From Tanypteryx hageni (lineage: Eukaryota > Arthropoda > Insecta > Odonata > Petaluridae): DNA of 64,000 nt. Shown in pieces: positions 32,255 through 43,867 of this stretch (position 1 is the stretch's first letter; each line of letters starts with the position of its first letter). Position numbers and translations under genes: made by a program. The notes below the pieces were generated by a model that saw only the letters and a list, made by a program, of their open reading frames with translations, had not been told where the DNA came from and made no database searches. The DNA lies in NCBI GenBank assembly GCA_028673005.1, contig CM054114.1:21918880-21982879 (forward strand), given 5' to 3'.

Positions 32255-33200
32255 TTACTTTAATATATATGTAGTATATAGAGAAAGTATTGTAGTCATG
32301 AAAAAAATTCGACATCAAGATTTTGATGGAAATACACATTTTAGGTGTCCCTGAGTCCATAAAAGTGGTTTTTTCCATGCTATCTGTCTGTTTGCAGTTC
32401 TAGGGCCCAAACATACATAAAATCAAATGATATCTCATATTTATGCAATATATCATCTTTTACAGACCCTTTTTTGATAAAAATAAAGGGCAGTTTATTT
32501 TTTTTAATCAATAATTTCACATACAGCGTAATAGCCAATTTAAAGTAAAATACCAACAACATAACAATAAGGACAATCACAAACATCCATGCCCTACATG
32601 GAGAAAAACCCACCTAGGCGGGATTCGAACCAGCGACCTTCGGATTGGCAGGCAAGGACGTTATCCTGTCACCACCGAGGCCAATGTGATTTTTAGAAAA
32701 ATTTGATTTACTCAACAATGGCTCTGGAATTTGATTAAAATAAATCTAAATATAGAGCCTGATTTCACAAATAATACTACATAAGCCATATATCTCTAAA
32801 AATCACTATGTGACATCCAGTGACATTGCAATGTACGCTAAGCTACCTTACCTGAGCCCTATTACATCACACCTTCGCCACGATCCACTCAAAATCTTAT
32901 TACAGCCTAAACAGTTAAACTAAATCAAATGATATCTCATATTTGTGGATAATATCATTCATAATAGATACTCTGAAGAGATGGACGATATTGAGCAACA
33001 ATTAAGAGTACTTTATTCTAGGATATTTTGAAACAAAATTCATTTTACTCAAAAATGGCTCTAAGGATTTTGATTAGTATCTATCCAATCGTCACAAATA
33101 ATACTAACTAAGCCATATGTCCAAAAAATTACTAAATATCATCCAGTGGCATTAAGATACATGCCAAACTATGGTTAACTTGGATTTATAAGCATTTTTC
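32255..33200 (+). repeat. Diverged tandem repeat beginning with the AGAAAGT-family head
   Basis: Begins TATAGAGAAAGTATTG and TCATGAAAAAAATTC like the dispersed family. Two diverged units follow: ATCAAATGATATCTCATATTT at about 32424 and 32937, and TTTACTC-AA-AATGGCTCT at about 32707 and 33046. The first unit is longer by about 150 bp because a tRNA-derived SINE body (32575-32690) sits inside it. Confidence 0.55.
32575..32690 (-). mobile_element. tRNA-derived SINE body (minus strand)
   Basis: On the minus strand: GGCCTCGGTGGTGACAGGAT (A-box-like), then about 30 bases later GGTTCGAATCCCGCC (perfect B box), then GGTGGGTTTTTCTCC. Spacing of the two pol III boxes is as in tRNA. Flanking duplications could not be fixed. 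Confidence 0.6.
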
Positions 33201-35325
33201 TTTTATAATAATACACAGTCGACCAAGCATATATGAGAAAGTTTGTGCAATGTATATTGCGCCATTTATTTTCACCTTTAAGATATTTTTGACTGTTTAT
33301 GATATAGAGGCATTACATGCGTTATCAAATATGTGCAATAGAATAGAACTGAAGGTCTTGTATTCCTTGGAGGAAAATTCTTGGAATATGGATGGCTAAG
33401 GTGTCATACAAATCATACCCTGGCCTGGCATGAGATGCGTAGGCATTTTCTTCGGTAGGTGCAATATGCCATGCATTTTATTTCTCCGATTTATAATGGT
33501 ATTTTTTAAAATTCCTTGCCAGCTGTCAGTAGTAAACCTAAATCTCATAAATATGTAAATAGAAGAGTGGAAGACAGTTCATTTTCATAGAAAAGGTGAT
33601 GTAAGAGAAATAAACAACTGAATTGCATATATTGTTCATTAAATACAAATGAATTCTGTTAGATTGTCTTGTAACTCGTGACATGCTCAAATCACATTTT
33701 ACTGGGAATTTTTTTGGGTTCCTTTTACGTTATGCAATCCTAAAAGAATATACTTTTATTACTCTGTATAAAAGCAAAGAACACAATCTAGCGATCGAAA
33801 TGTGTCACTAAATAGCTGTTGGATTAGTTCATTTGTGCTTTCTAAAAGCTGTAAGTGATACATTTTATCCACAGAAACATGAGAAATGCTTGTATGTAAC
33901 CGCGTTGCAGTGCATCTAGTGACCAGTTTATTTTTGGTATTGTGTGATCTCTGAGGGATTTGAAGCAGGGATTTATTTTGAGCATAATAGTTTGTTTATT
34001 TATGTAAAGTTTACTCTTTTTCTCGGTGAATAATGACTGAGTAAGCATATTTTTACAGAATTAGCATACTAATTCTTTATGATGGAAAATCACAATTTTC
34101 TAATAACATTTGCTATTGAAAAACGTATTATACAAAAACAGAATACGAGAGTTATTACAATTCAGCGGTGTCACTGCAGATTCAGACATGTAACTGTAGC
34201 ATAGGTACCAACAGCAAAATTTTCAAAAATTAAAATTTTAGTCCCGAGATGCCAACCCTGCTATATCAAAAGTGCACTAAAAGAACATGCACTAAACGAG
34301 GCATACCTGTATAATGTGACTGGCACAAAAGCATTAATGACAATATTTACTGGGTCCCATAATTAAAGATAGCCCATAATTTTGGGTGAAAATGAAGATG
34401 CCTGTCTATTTGCTGCATAGCATGTATGTGTGGGCTTCTCTGTGTCATTGAAGTTTTGGTGTGAAAATCATAGAGCTATAGTTTTTATTCAGTAAACTTG
34501 AGACGACGAAAGTAGCTTGTGAAGATCTGCTCCAATAGTGCTTCATGTCATAGTTACAATTATGGTAGCTTTTGTTTATGATTATTGTCAGATATCGAAG
34601 CATGAACTTTATCATCTGATGGGTTTTTTCAACTGTTTGCCTATTTTACATACAATAATATTTATGTTGAAATATTTCCATCGCTTTGCATAGAATTTTT
34701 TCGCTTGGATTTGATGTTGCATGGGCCACATGTCCGCTGCTATACACTTACATAGTTACAAACAACTTAACAACTTAACCATATTGATCTTGTTTTTCTG
34801 CTAACATACCTGTCTTTCTTGTACTGGAAACATTTTTGTCCTGCCTATTTTGAAAATCTGTCCCTTTGATTTCCTCAACTGCGAAGGTTGTTTTTGCTGC
34901 TAGTAATTGTCATCCATGTACGTTAGATTTTTTGAACTCTGTATTAAAGAAAAAAATACTTAAACCGATACTTATGGAACAAAATTTATTTTTGATTATG
35001 CATAATTATTATGATTTTTCCATGCAAATTATTTCTCATGTCCACACCATGTCCATTCATAGGTTTCCTCGTTTTTGTCACTGCTGCTTCAATCTCCCCT
35101 TGTCCACAGGATGTCATATGCCTATCCATTCATGCTGTTTGAAACCACTTTTTAAGCCCAAGAACAATTGACTCTGATGAGATGCTATCCTAGTAGAGCC
35201 TTGGTTGTTTTTAGACTGGTTACCAAAGGAAACAGCCTTATGAAATGGTTCTGTCTGTGTGTGTGTCCCCCACTAACAACTTTTGCATCAATGGACCAAT
35301 TTTCATGGAACTTGGTTTGAGGCTT
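33201..35325 (+). other. Intron stretch, nothing recognised
   Basis: AT-rich. Open frames at 33842 (-) and 34866 (+) show no family features. Confidence 0.45.
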
Positions 35326-36046
35326 GTGCTGCCAGGGCCCACCTCTGGGCTATATTTTATTTGGCGAAGATTGAAGTCCCATGTTCGATTCCAGTAATGT
35401 TTTTCCCTATTTGTTTTACATAGGAAGTCTCAAATCCATCACACAGAGATTTTTTCTTTAATACTTTAATATATCTTAAAATTGTGATATCCGAGCTAGG
35501 TTTGTACTGTTCTAAGGTGAAAAGAATGTAGATTGTAATTATTTTCGCTGAATTTTGATAATTGATCGTATTTTCTTGAATTTCTATTAAAACATAGCAT
35601 TTTTGCATTTTAAATCGCATTTTATCGGAATGTTGCCATGGAGACGACTATTACCGAACTTGGCTTGAACATAGATGAGTGAACAAATAGGTTATTTTCT
35701 TTTCCGCTCGACTACCTTTCAGCAATGAACGGTTTATCCATACATATTTGCGTATAAACAGTTACATTTATTAAATTCGTTTATTTAAAAAATACATGCA
35801 AGGTCTAATGCTAGAAAGAGATTTTTTCATTGCTATTAGTATTTTAATCCTGATAATGCACTATTAATTTGTTTTCCAATTTTTCTCTGTCATTCATAAA
35901 CTATGAACTACAAGTAGTATTTATGGTATGAGAATTCTTTGGAATGACTAACACATACTGAAACTTTTCCTGTCAATATAAGTAATTAATTCGAGATGTC
36001 AACTTTGGGAAACCAGCCTGAATTAGTCCTGGTTTGGACTTCTTGT
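35326..36046. repeat. 720-bp dispersed repeat, copy 1
   Basis: From GTGCTGCCAGGGC to GGTTTG-ACTTCTTGTT it matches 53189-53903 almost collinearly with scattered substitutions and few small indels. Both copies are in the same orientation in the same intron, about 18 kb apart. No coding content; class unknown. Confidence 0.75.
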
Positions 36047-36089
36047 TTTTTTATAATCCATCCTGGAGTACATGTACAATTCCTTGGCA

Positions 36090-36900
36090 ACCATTTCCTA
36101 TAAAGGGGATGCAGATTATCTTTGCATGGTTTGTTGACTACCATATCCAGAACTTTCTTGTTGAGAGGCCAATTCTGGTATGACAATGAGATCAGTGGTT
36201 AGTTGAGAAATTCAAGATTCCACATCATCTGTAAGATGTCTTCGAAAACCATCCAGTGCCAATATTCCTTGTATCTTTAAGAGAGCACATGGCTGTTTGT
36301 TCCAACCTACATTGAGCCGTAGGTCATCGATTCATTGGTTGTCCAGCCTTTCTCATTGGACTTAAAGATTATTCCACGTGGTAGTTTTTCCTTGGGTATA
36401 TTCTTCCTCTCGAGTATCAAAAATAGTGGCAGTACGCTTCCATTAGCCAGTAATGTTGACATAACTGTTGTCTTTTTGCTGCATGTTTTTCACTAATACA
36501 CAAACAATTACTGTGGTACTCATTGTCAGTCGAGCTTCTGTCATAGACTTCATGTCAGTGATATTCATGTAATTTTTCAGTATAATTTGTGGGAAGTCTT
36601 TGTGCCAATGTTGTTTTTAGATGAAGAGCAAATCCATTTCACCTTAGAAACCTGGTGATCCAACCAACAATTGCCATGACATTCTGTTGTGGTATCTTAC
36701 TACATCCTTCATCTGTTTGGTCTCTTGTGTAACTGGCAGTTCATTCTTATGCTTTTCGCCCAAAAACGCCATCAATTTTAGTATGTGAGGCATCAAATTT
36801 CTGAATTCATGCTTTGCATTGTAATAGAATAGAATTAAACGTGCAGACACTGAAGTGAATCCCATCCACTTTGACTTAGGAACATTCATTCGTATGGGTT
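36090..36900 (-). pseudogene. pogo/Tigger-like transposase relic
   Basis: On the minus strand a DDE-type segment is readable across frames. T-V-M-x-T-L-L-A-N-G-S-V-L-P-L-F appears near 36450, then R-G-I-I-F-K-S-N-E-K-G-W-T, then A-L-D-G-F-R-R-H-L-T-D-D-V near 36240 (the second catalytic Asp region), then N-K-P-C-K-D-N-L-x-x-x-Y near 36110. This order is that of the catalytic domain in Tigger/jerky-like proteins. Several stops and shifts; dead. Confidence 0.65.
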
Positions 36901-37224
36901 ATTTCATACTATGCTCATATGAGACCACTCTTGGTATTTCAAATGCTAACATAAGGAAAAACCTCGGGTCATATTCAGGTAAATATTGTAATGCAATTTA
37001 GATAGCAAATTGTTATAAGTATCATTTTTTTAAATTTGCCTTATTTTAGTAAAAATCTTTTGTTCTAAAAATTGGGACTATAGTGGTAGTGATAATTTCC
37101 TAAATTTTTCTGTGATTTTTCCAAGGGTTACTTTTATATGTGCTAATTTTTATTTTTAATATGTTCAGTATGTTATTTTGGTCTTACAACTTTCAACTTT
37201 TACTCGTATCATGAAAATAGACTA

Positions 37225-38133
37225 CAGTAGAACTTGTCTATAATGACCGCCCTTGGGACTAGAAACTATTGGTCACTATACAGAAATTGGCTCCTAAAAG
37301 TTACCAACAATTTACCCACATTAGTATATATATATACATTAGGCAATCTTGTAGGCATTTGTAGTAGCATAAAATATGAATAAACAAGGTCATGTAAAAC
37401 AAATAATGAAACAATTACTATTTACATGCATATCTTGAACATGTAATTAAATTACTTTTTATTTTAAATTATTATTACAATCACTTGGTTACATAGGTTT
37501 TTTTCATAAAAGCATCTAGGGTTTGTTGAACACTTTTTCTCTTTTTCACTATGTATTCATTTAAACAGTTTTCCAAATTACTGATATGTTTTAACATTTC
37601 AGTGTTATTTTTATTGCAAAACATTTTAGCTTTTTTAACACAGCAACTGCTTCAATTTTGGACAATTCATGAGTTATAACATCAGCAATATTTTCATATT
37701 CTTGTTCCCAGTCTTCGTCGCTAACTTCGTCTTGCAATGTGTTTTCATTGTTCACATTATCTAATACTTTTTATATTACATTCTCTTCATTGATTCTTTC
37801 AAATACCAGAATATCATTATCAATGTCAATAATTTCACTGGAAGTAATGCTACACAATGGTAGGGATTCTAAAAAGAATCAATGTTTACATGTAACAAAT
37901 CTTCAATGTTTTCCTGTTGGTCTTATATGGGACAATCTTTAACTATTAAACCTGCTTTGGTGAAACATTTAATAATTGTGTCTTGGTTAACTTTGTCCCA
38001 TGCATCAGCAATCCACTGCACAGCATCCAGTATGTTCAAAGATTTTGAAAATTGTCTGACTTTGCAATAACTGAAGTTAAAAGAAGCTTCCTGTAGAGCA
38101 CCTTAAAATTTTTCATGATACCTTGATCAAAAG
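37225..38133 (-). pseudogene. pogo/Tigger relic, C-terminal half with terminal repeat
   Basis: Minus strand from 38133: D-Q-G-I-M-K-N-F-K-V-L-Y-R-K, then I-L-D-A-V-Q-W-I-A-D-A-W, then I-I-K-C-F-T-K-A-G-L, the classical end of Tigger transposases. The outer end at 37225 begins CAGTAGAACTTGTCTATAAT next to TA (37223-37224), a Tigger-type terminal repeat. It is cut on the other side by the hAT fragment at 38134. Confidence 0.75.
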
Positions 38134-38220
38134 CAGGGCCGGCCCGAGATATAGGTGAGCAAGGCAGCTGCGTAGGGCACCGAGGCACTGGGAATGGCGA
38201 GACAGCACCTGGAAAGACAA
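38134..38220. mobile_element. Fragment related to the 301-bp hAT element
   Basis: Starts CAGGGCCGGCCCGAG and GGTGAGC like the left end at 4419, then diverges. It interrupts the Tigger relic just left of it. Confidence 0.6.
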
Positions 38221-38316
38221 TATTATAAAGATAGTTCTCTAAACAATACTCAAACATGAATACTCAGAAACAATATATCACTATTTAAATTTTCTTTTTC
38301 TTGTATATCTTAACAG

Positions 38317-38583
38317 TTACAAAGTCTTGAGTAAAGTAAACACAAAATATGACTTTTCTCTTGTGAATGAAGTTTTTGCTGCTATAGCGCAGAAAAAGAG
38401 ATTTGGAGGGCAAAAAGCTACAAAAAAACTAGATTTTGCTTTGTTGTCACTTAATAAAGATGAATTAAAAGTATTTCAATGCCAAAAGGTCATTATCCTT
38501 AAACCTGAGTACAATGAAACCTATTCAAAGGAAGTTCCTTATTCTGAATCTGTAGGAATTCTGAGAAGGAGAAAAGGGAAGTG
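38317..38583 (+). other. Unidentified open frame with splice-acceptor-like start
   Basis: A strong pyrimidine tract and cag end at 38316. An open frame of about 88 codons then runs to TGA at 38581-38583. It includes the segment KRFGGQKATKKLDFALL and ends GILRRRKGK. I recognise no family. It would need two carried bases, but mRpL40 exon 4 ends in phase 0, so it is not a simple alternative last exon of that gene. It could be a remnant of a transposon or processed gene; part of it is duplicated downstream. Confidence 0.35.
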
Positions 38584-38763
38584 AAGGTTATTGGTAAACA
38601 ATCTTCGAGAGTTCTATAGATGAAACACAATAGATGAATTAAAAGTATTTCAATGCCAAAAGGTCATTATCCTTAAACCTGAGTACAATGAAACCTATTC
38701 AAAGGAAGTTCCTTATTCTGGATCTGTAGGAATTCTGAGAAGGAGAAAAGGGAAGTGAAGGTT
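38458..38763 (+). repeat. Direct repeat, two 132-bp copies, one mismatch seen
   Basis: 38458-38589 and 38632-38763 are the same sequence (AGATGAATTAAAAGTATTTC ... GGGAAGTGAAGGTT), with one visible difference (GAATC versus GGATC) and a 42-bp spacer. The near-identity means a young duplication. The second copy abuts the piggyBac remnant. Confidence 0.9.
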
Positions 38764-38822
38764 TTCACGGCTCCAGCATTCCACTTTCACTGTAGGTTCT
38801 ACTTTATCAAAATTGGTTACTA
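38764..38822 (-). pseudogene. piggyBac transposase remnant, distal piece
   Basis: Minus strand encodes VTNFDKVEPTVKVECWSRE, the segment that should follow the piece ending at 41943. The two pieces were split by insertion of the 3.1-kb element at the TA at 38821/41941. Confidence 0.7.
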
Positions 38823-41800
38823 CTGTCCGCGCCAAAAGTATGTAGACTCGAGTTTGCGGCTTAATAGCTCAAAAACGGCTCATGGGATTTTCATGCAAGG
38901 CATATCAGCGTGTAGATAAATTATTTCTACGTTTAATTCAGGTAATGCAGAATTTTTAGAAAGATTTTTAAGGTAGGTTTTCAGATTTAGAATTAAAAAT
39001 GATCCCCTTTTTTGAGCGTTGAGGTGGCTGGCGGCACTTTGACGGTCTGTAATAACAGAACGGGATGTTCAAATAGAAGGAAATTTTAATGGAATGTGTG
39101 TCGTAGTCTTCTCATTACGTGTGCTTAATCTCAATTGTTTAACTATATTCGTTTACGGTTTTTTATTCAATTTATGAGACCATGTTTTCTCCGCAAGTAT
39201 GTGGCTTGGAGGCACATGACCCAGACTGTCGTCTTTCTCGCAGAATTTCTATTGTGAATCAATTAATGCCATAAAGCTGAAATGGACATAATATTTTATA
39301 CAGAATTTTATATTTGTGGAAATTGAAACCGAGGCGAACGCGACGTTCTCAGCGGTATTGGAGCGCGGCGTTTCCAGTATATACAGCACTTGACGTTTTC
39401 CCTGGATTTGACGCTACAGGCAGAAATGAGTCAGAAACCTGTGGTGATGGCCGAGTCTGTGGTTATGACTCAGAAGACTCCTACGGTGACACTAATACAC
39501 AAAAATGGTTAGTTGTTTTTGAACGCTTTCTCAATCACAGTATTTCAGCTCCAAGGTGCACTTCAGTGAAGATGATATGTCTCCCCGGGAACGATTTTCT
39601 GAGCAGGAGATTAGAATGATTTAGAGCGCAATATGCTTTTTTCGGCTTAAAGGCGAAAAGCATAACCCTGTGTATCAATATGTGTCCAAGTGCCTTGGAA
39701 TTAGTTTAGGATCAGTGAAAAAGATTGGTGCAGAAAATAGAGAAAGTTTTAAAGAGAATTCAAGCGGTAATACACCTCCTCTGGCTAAGAAGCAATTTAA
39801 AACAAATATTAGTGGCCGTCCTAAAATTTATGTTGATCATTTTGCTCTTGGTGTTGTTCGCCGAACTATTCATGATTTTTATTTAAGAAAAATATTTCTG
39901 ACGGTAGAGAAAGTGCATCAGAAACTTGAAGAATCAATGGCAGACTTTCCGAATATGAGTAAGTCCATGCTGCGAAGATTGATGATTGATCTTGGATTTA
40001 AATTCAAGAGAATGCACAAGAAACCTATCCTTATGGAATCGGTGAGTGTAGCGGCTACTCGTCATAATTTTCTGAAGAATATTCGCCACCTTAGGGATAA
40101 CAGATACAAAATTTTTTGCATGGATGGGACTTGGTGCGGCCAAAACCACTCCTTTCGTTACGCGTGGCAGGAGAACGTAATTACAGCCCTCCAAAGTGAC
40201 CATAACAGTTATGATTTATATCGTGGATACATTCAGGAGATTGATGGGTGGCGAGGTGGATTTAAAACAGGAATGCAGGAAAACGGGTAATTATTTTGCA
40301 TATTGGAAGTGAAGATGGTTTTTTAGAAGGGGTGCAACTATGTTTTGTTGACCAGAAGGGAAGTTCAGATTATCACACGGAAATGAATGCCAAACACTTC
40401 GAGGAACGGTTCCGAAGTGTTTTAAATCTTCTTCCGCAAAAGTTGGCAGTGTTCATTGATCAGGCCCCGTACCATACCATGCTGGACCCCGATACCAAGA
40501 ATCCTACAATGGTTTGTAAGAAGGCTGAAATTATCGGGTGGCTGAACAAAAAAAATATTGAAGTGCCAATGGAAGTGCCCAATTTCGAAAGCCTAACGAA
40601 AGCATCCCTCATAAACTACGCCAAGCCCTTCTTCGGAAAGCCGCAAAAAAATTTGACCTCCTGACCAGAGATCTCCAGCCAGATGTGGAATTAATTTGGA
40701 TTCCAGTCGCGCATTGTGAGCTGAACGCAATAGAATTGATTTGGGCCTTTGTAAAAAATAAAATTGCAAAAGTCGACATTGCCAATGCAGCTGAGAAGGG
40801 AAACAGCGTCAATGTTATCTGCAACCTTTGCAAAGAGGCTCTGCATTCAGTCATTCCGGATTTATGGAAAAAATGTGTGCAACACACTCGTAAAATCGAA
40901 GAACATTTCTGGGAGAAAGATCACTTAACAGAAGAAATAACCGAAATTAAACCAGTTATTGTAGATTTGCAAAGCTCGGACTCAGATGCATCACTTGAAG
41001 ATTATGATGATGATTTATCAGATTTTGATTAATTTCTCTGTGAGTTATGGTGAAATCGTAGCTTTCATTTTGTTAATGCAATAAACTGTGGCTGCAGCTA
41101 AGCAACAAGCCGAATCTTTCACGGTGATAATCTTAATGACGAAGTTAAACGTGTGCAATTTCTCCGCAAGAGACTGTAAATAGTAAAAATATCTGTGTTT
41201 AATATACAATGATAGTGTAGATCCGACCTGTGGCTAGAGCACTCGAAAGTGAATAGCTGGTGCAACAGTACCAGTGAAACAGTGCAGCCATTAAGATAAC
41301 CATTTTTAAAACTGCCGTTGGAGGTCCAAAACCATTATGGAAAAAGTTGATGGGAAATGGACTTACACAGAACAGCAGTGGGCTCAGGTGAATATTGGCA
41401 TCGCCGCGCTCCAATACCGTTGAGAGCATTGCATTCGCCTCGCTTTCAATTTCAACAAATATAAAATTTTGTATAAAATATTATGTCCATTTCAGCTTTA
41501 TGGCATTAATTGATTCGCAATAGAAATTCCAAGAGGAAGACGACAGCCTGGGTTGCGTGCCTCCAAGCCACATACTTATGGAGAGAACACGGTCTCATAA
41601 ATTGAATAAAAAACCGTAAATGAATATAGTTAAACAATTGAGATTAAGCACACGTAATGAGAAGATTACAACACACATTCCATTAAAATTTCCTTCTATT
41701 TGAACATCCCGTTCTGTTATTACAGACCGTCAAAGTGCCGCCAGCCACCTCAACGCTCAAAAAAGGGGACCATTTTTAATTCTCAATCTGAAAACCAACC

Positions 41801-41940
41801 TAAAAATCTTTCTAAAAATTCTGCATTGCCTGAATTAAACGTAGAAATAATTTATCTACACGCTGATATGCCTTGCACGAAAATCCCATGAGCCGTTTTT
41901 GAGCCGCAAACTCGAGTCTACATACTTTTGGCGTGGACAG
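38823..41940 (+). mobile_element. Tc1/mariner-IS630-type transposon, 3118 bp, about 540-bp TIRs, TA TSD
   Basis: Ends CTGTCC(G/A)CGCCAAAAGTAT are flanked by TA (38821-38822 and 41941-41942). The inverted repeats run 38823-39370 and 41402-41940, about 548 and 539 bp with few differences, which is very long for this superfamily. A DDE transposase lies between them on the + strand. The element is inserted in a piggyBac relic whose coding sequence reads on across the two TA sites. Confidence 0.93.
39577..41032 (+). pseudogene. DDE transposase of the 3.1-kb element (IS630-like, DD~90E)
   Basis: Order: N-terminal HTH (Y-V-S-K-C-L-G-I-S-L-G-S-V-K-K, about 39670-39720); a second basic region with L-R-R-L-M-I-D-L-G-F-K-F-K; first Asp in CMDGTWCGQNHSF; second Asp in VFIDQAPYH; Glu in CELNAIELIWAFVKNK. 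D-to-E spacing is about 90 residues, far above 34-41 in classical Tc1/mariner. The C-terminus is acidic (SDSDASLEDYDDDLSDFD, ending at 41032). One in-frame stop (TAG near 39619) and frameshifts near 40270-40290 and 40600 make it non-functional. Confidence 0.85.
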
Positions 41941-41942
41941 TA

Positions 41943-43549
41943 GTGTCACCAATTTATCATCATGTCATTTGATCATAAGTATTTCATTCTCTCTATTGAA
42001 TCGAAAGTTGTAAAATCCCCTTCCTTGTTTGACCAGTTCTTTAGGCATTGTTAGAGTACATTTTGCAGTTCTGTTGTCCCTAATTGTATCAGTAGCACAA
42101 AAACCTAACTCTTGTAGAGTTCTCAACAAATCATGGCTCATGAAGAAATTGTCAAAAAATACAATATAACTCTGTGGATGAGGTACAACTGAAAGCATAT
42201 TCAAAACAATGCGAGATCCTAGAGGTATGATGGAATGATGCGAAGGGAATTCTTTGCCGCAATAGAATGAGCAATTGTAACAACATCCATTCTCTCCACA
42301 CATCACCCATAACTTATATCTGAATCTTATTGGTTTGGATTTATTGAACTAATTTATTGTATGGTGACCATAATACCGAACAATCTATTCGTCATCTGAC
42401 AAGTGATTATGAAAAATTTCCCATTTCTTCAAGTTTTTGGTCACTATATCCATTAGTGGTCTTATTTTGAAAGCCATCATTTCTGTTTTGGCAAGCTTGG
42501 CTGTTGTCTTGGAAATGTACAAGTGGTTTTAGTACTAAATAATTATTTCTACTCATGGCATTTTTTACTATTTGGATACCCAAATCTTCCTCCTCGGACC
42601 AAAAATCTCTCACTTGACAAGATATGGATAGCCTGAAAATATTAGGAATCTTATAAAAACTTTTATATCATTCATGGAAACCCTGAAATTTTGTTTTTTA
42701 CTCAGTTGCATACCGTGTTGTTTCCCTTGCAATAAGTTCATACACATCCTCTGTAAATAATTCTTCAATTGTTTCTATGCACTCTTTTTTCCCAATGAAT
42801 TCTTTATTTTTTCAAATGACATTTTATTCTCAAATAATTTTCATACACCGGACTGACCTTTTCCCATTCTACAGTTTCCTTGCGAGACATTTCTGATAAT
42901 TACAACTCATTTTCTGGAAAGTCCTTTCTTCAACACTTGTATTTTAATCATTCTCGCAATATCCTCTACAGCAGCTATTTTAAATTTATCATTGTCAATG
43001 CCTTCTTCGTCCGTCAGTTCATCCACTTAAGGGGATAAAGCTATCATATTTCCTTCAATCTTTTCAGAAAATAAATATTCATTTACTTCCTGCAGTGAGT
43101 CTTTCATCCATTTTAACTGTGGGTTAAAAAATACGATATAAAACCTTTATGAAATATCGTTGCAATAAGTACTCTCTAATGCCCAGCATCCTCAATTGAG
43201 GACACCAAATTCTAAACATAGTATCATAAAGAATAAATAAAATAATATTAACTAATTGTATGTTTCTATAAGCGCTTATATGTATGTTACATTATTTCAT
43301 AAATAATCACATGGATTTTGATGACAAATAAAAATGATAATTTAGCACAGGTCACTTTTACAGAAAACTCCGCAACTTCAATGTGTGCTGATTGTCTGAA
43401 ACTCAACACAAAGTAGTTTTCCTGCAAAATAAGGGAGCTTAGGGATGAACTTAGTGAATACAATGTAACTTGCTACTGAGCACAAAACATTGTAGATGTG
43501 AGTGAGCTGAAATGTAATTCCTCAAAAGAGGATGCTGGGCGCTAATGGG
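41943..43549 (-). pseudogene. piggyBac-type transposon relic, main piece with terminal repeat
   Basis: On the minus strand: RDFWSEEEDLG then AMSRNNYLVLKPLVHFQDN (42613-42500), a piggyBac N-terminal catalytic-domain signature; then YIVFFDNFFMSHDLL (catalytic Asp region, about 42170) and NRENEILMIK (about 41990), after which a TGA stands where W is expected. The outer end at 43549 has the reverse-complement repeat CCCATTAGCGCCCAGCATCC followed by TTAA (43550-43553), the piggyBac target. A related AATGCCCAGCATCCTC block in the other orientation lies inside at about 43172. Many stops; dead. Confidence 0.8.
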
Positions 43550-43867
43550 TTAAGAAGTAGATCAAGGTTGCTACAGTATTCATTTTTGAGTTGCTTAGTT
43601 ATTATTGTTATCATTACTTGGTTATAATGTGACCGTGGGACATTTGTGATAGATCAGAGATGGCCAACCAGTGGCTCTTTGAAACTTGGGCTGTCTTACA
43701 TTTACCGTTACTTTCTGATTATTATGCATAAGAGAACTGTTGAATTAAAAAATTGCCACAAGTTCCACTAAATAAAAGAGTAAGTTTAAAAAAATTATTA
43801 TTATAAGGTACAGCAGTTACATTATGTGTTAAATATATTTTATTAGTTCATCACATGCACATCAAAC

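Noticed and set aside
38317..38583. Alternative last exon of mRpL40
   Set aside because: It would need two carried bases, while exon 4 ends in phase 0. The true C-terminal block is at 63785.
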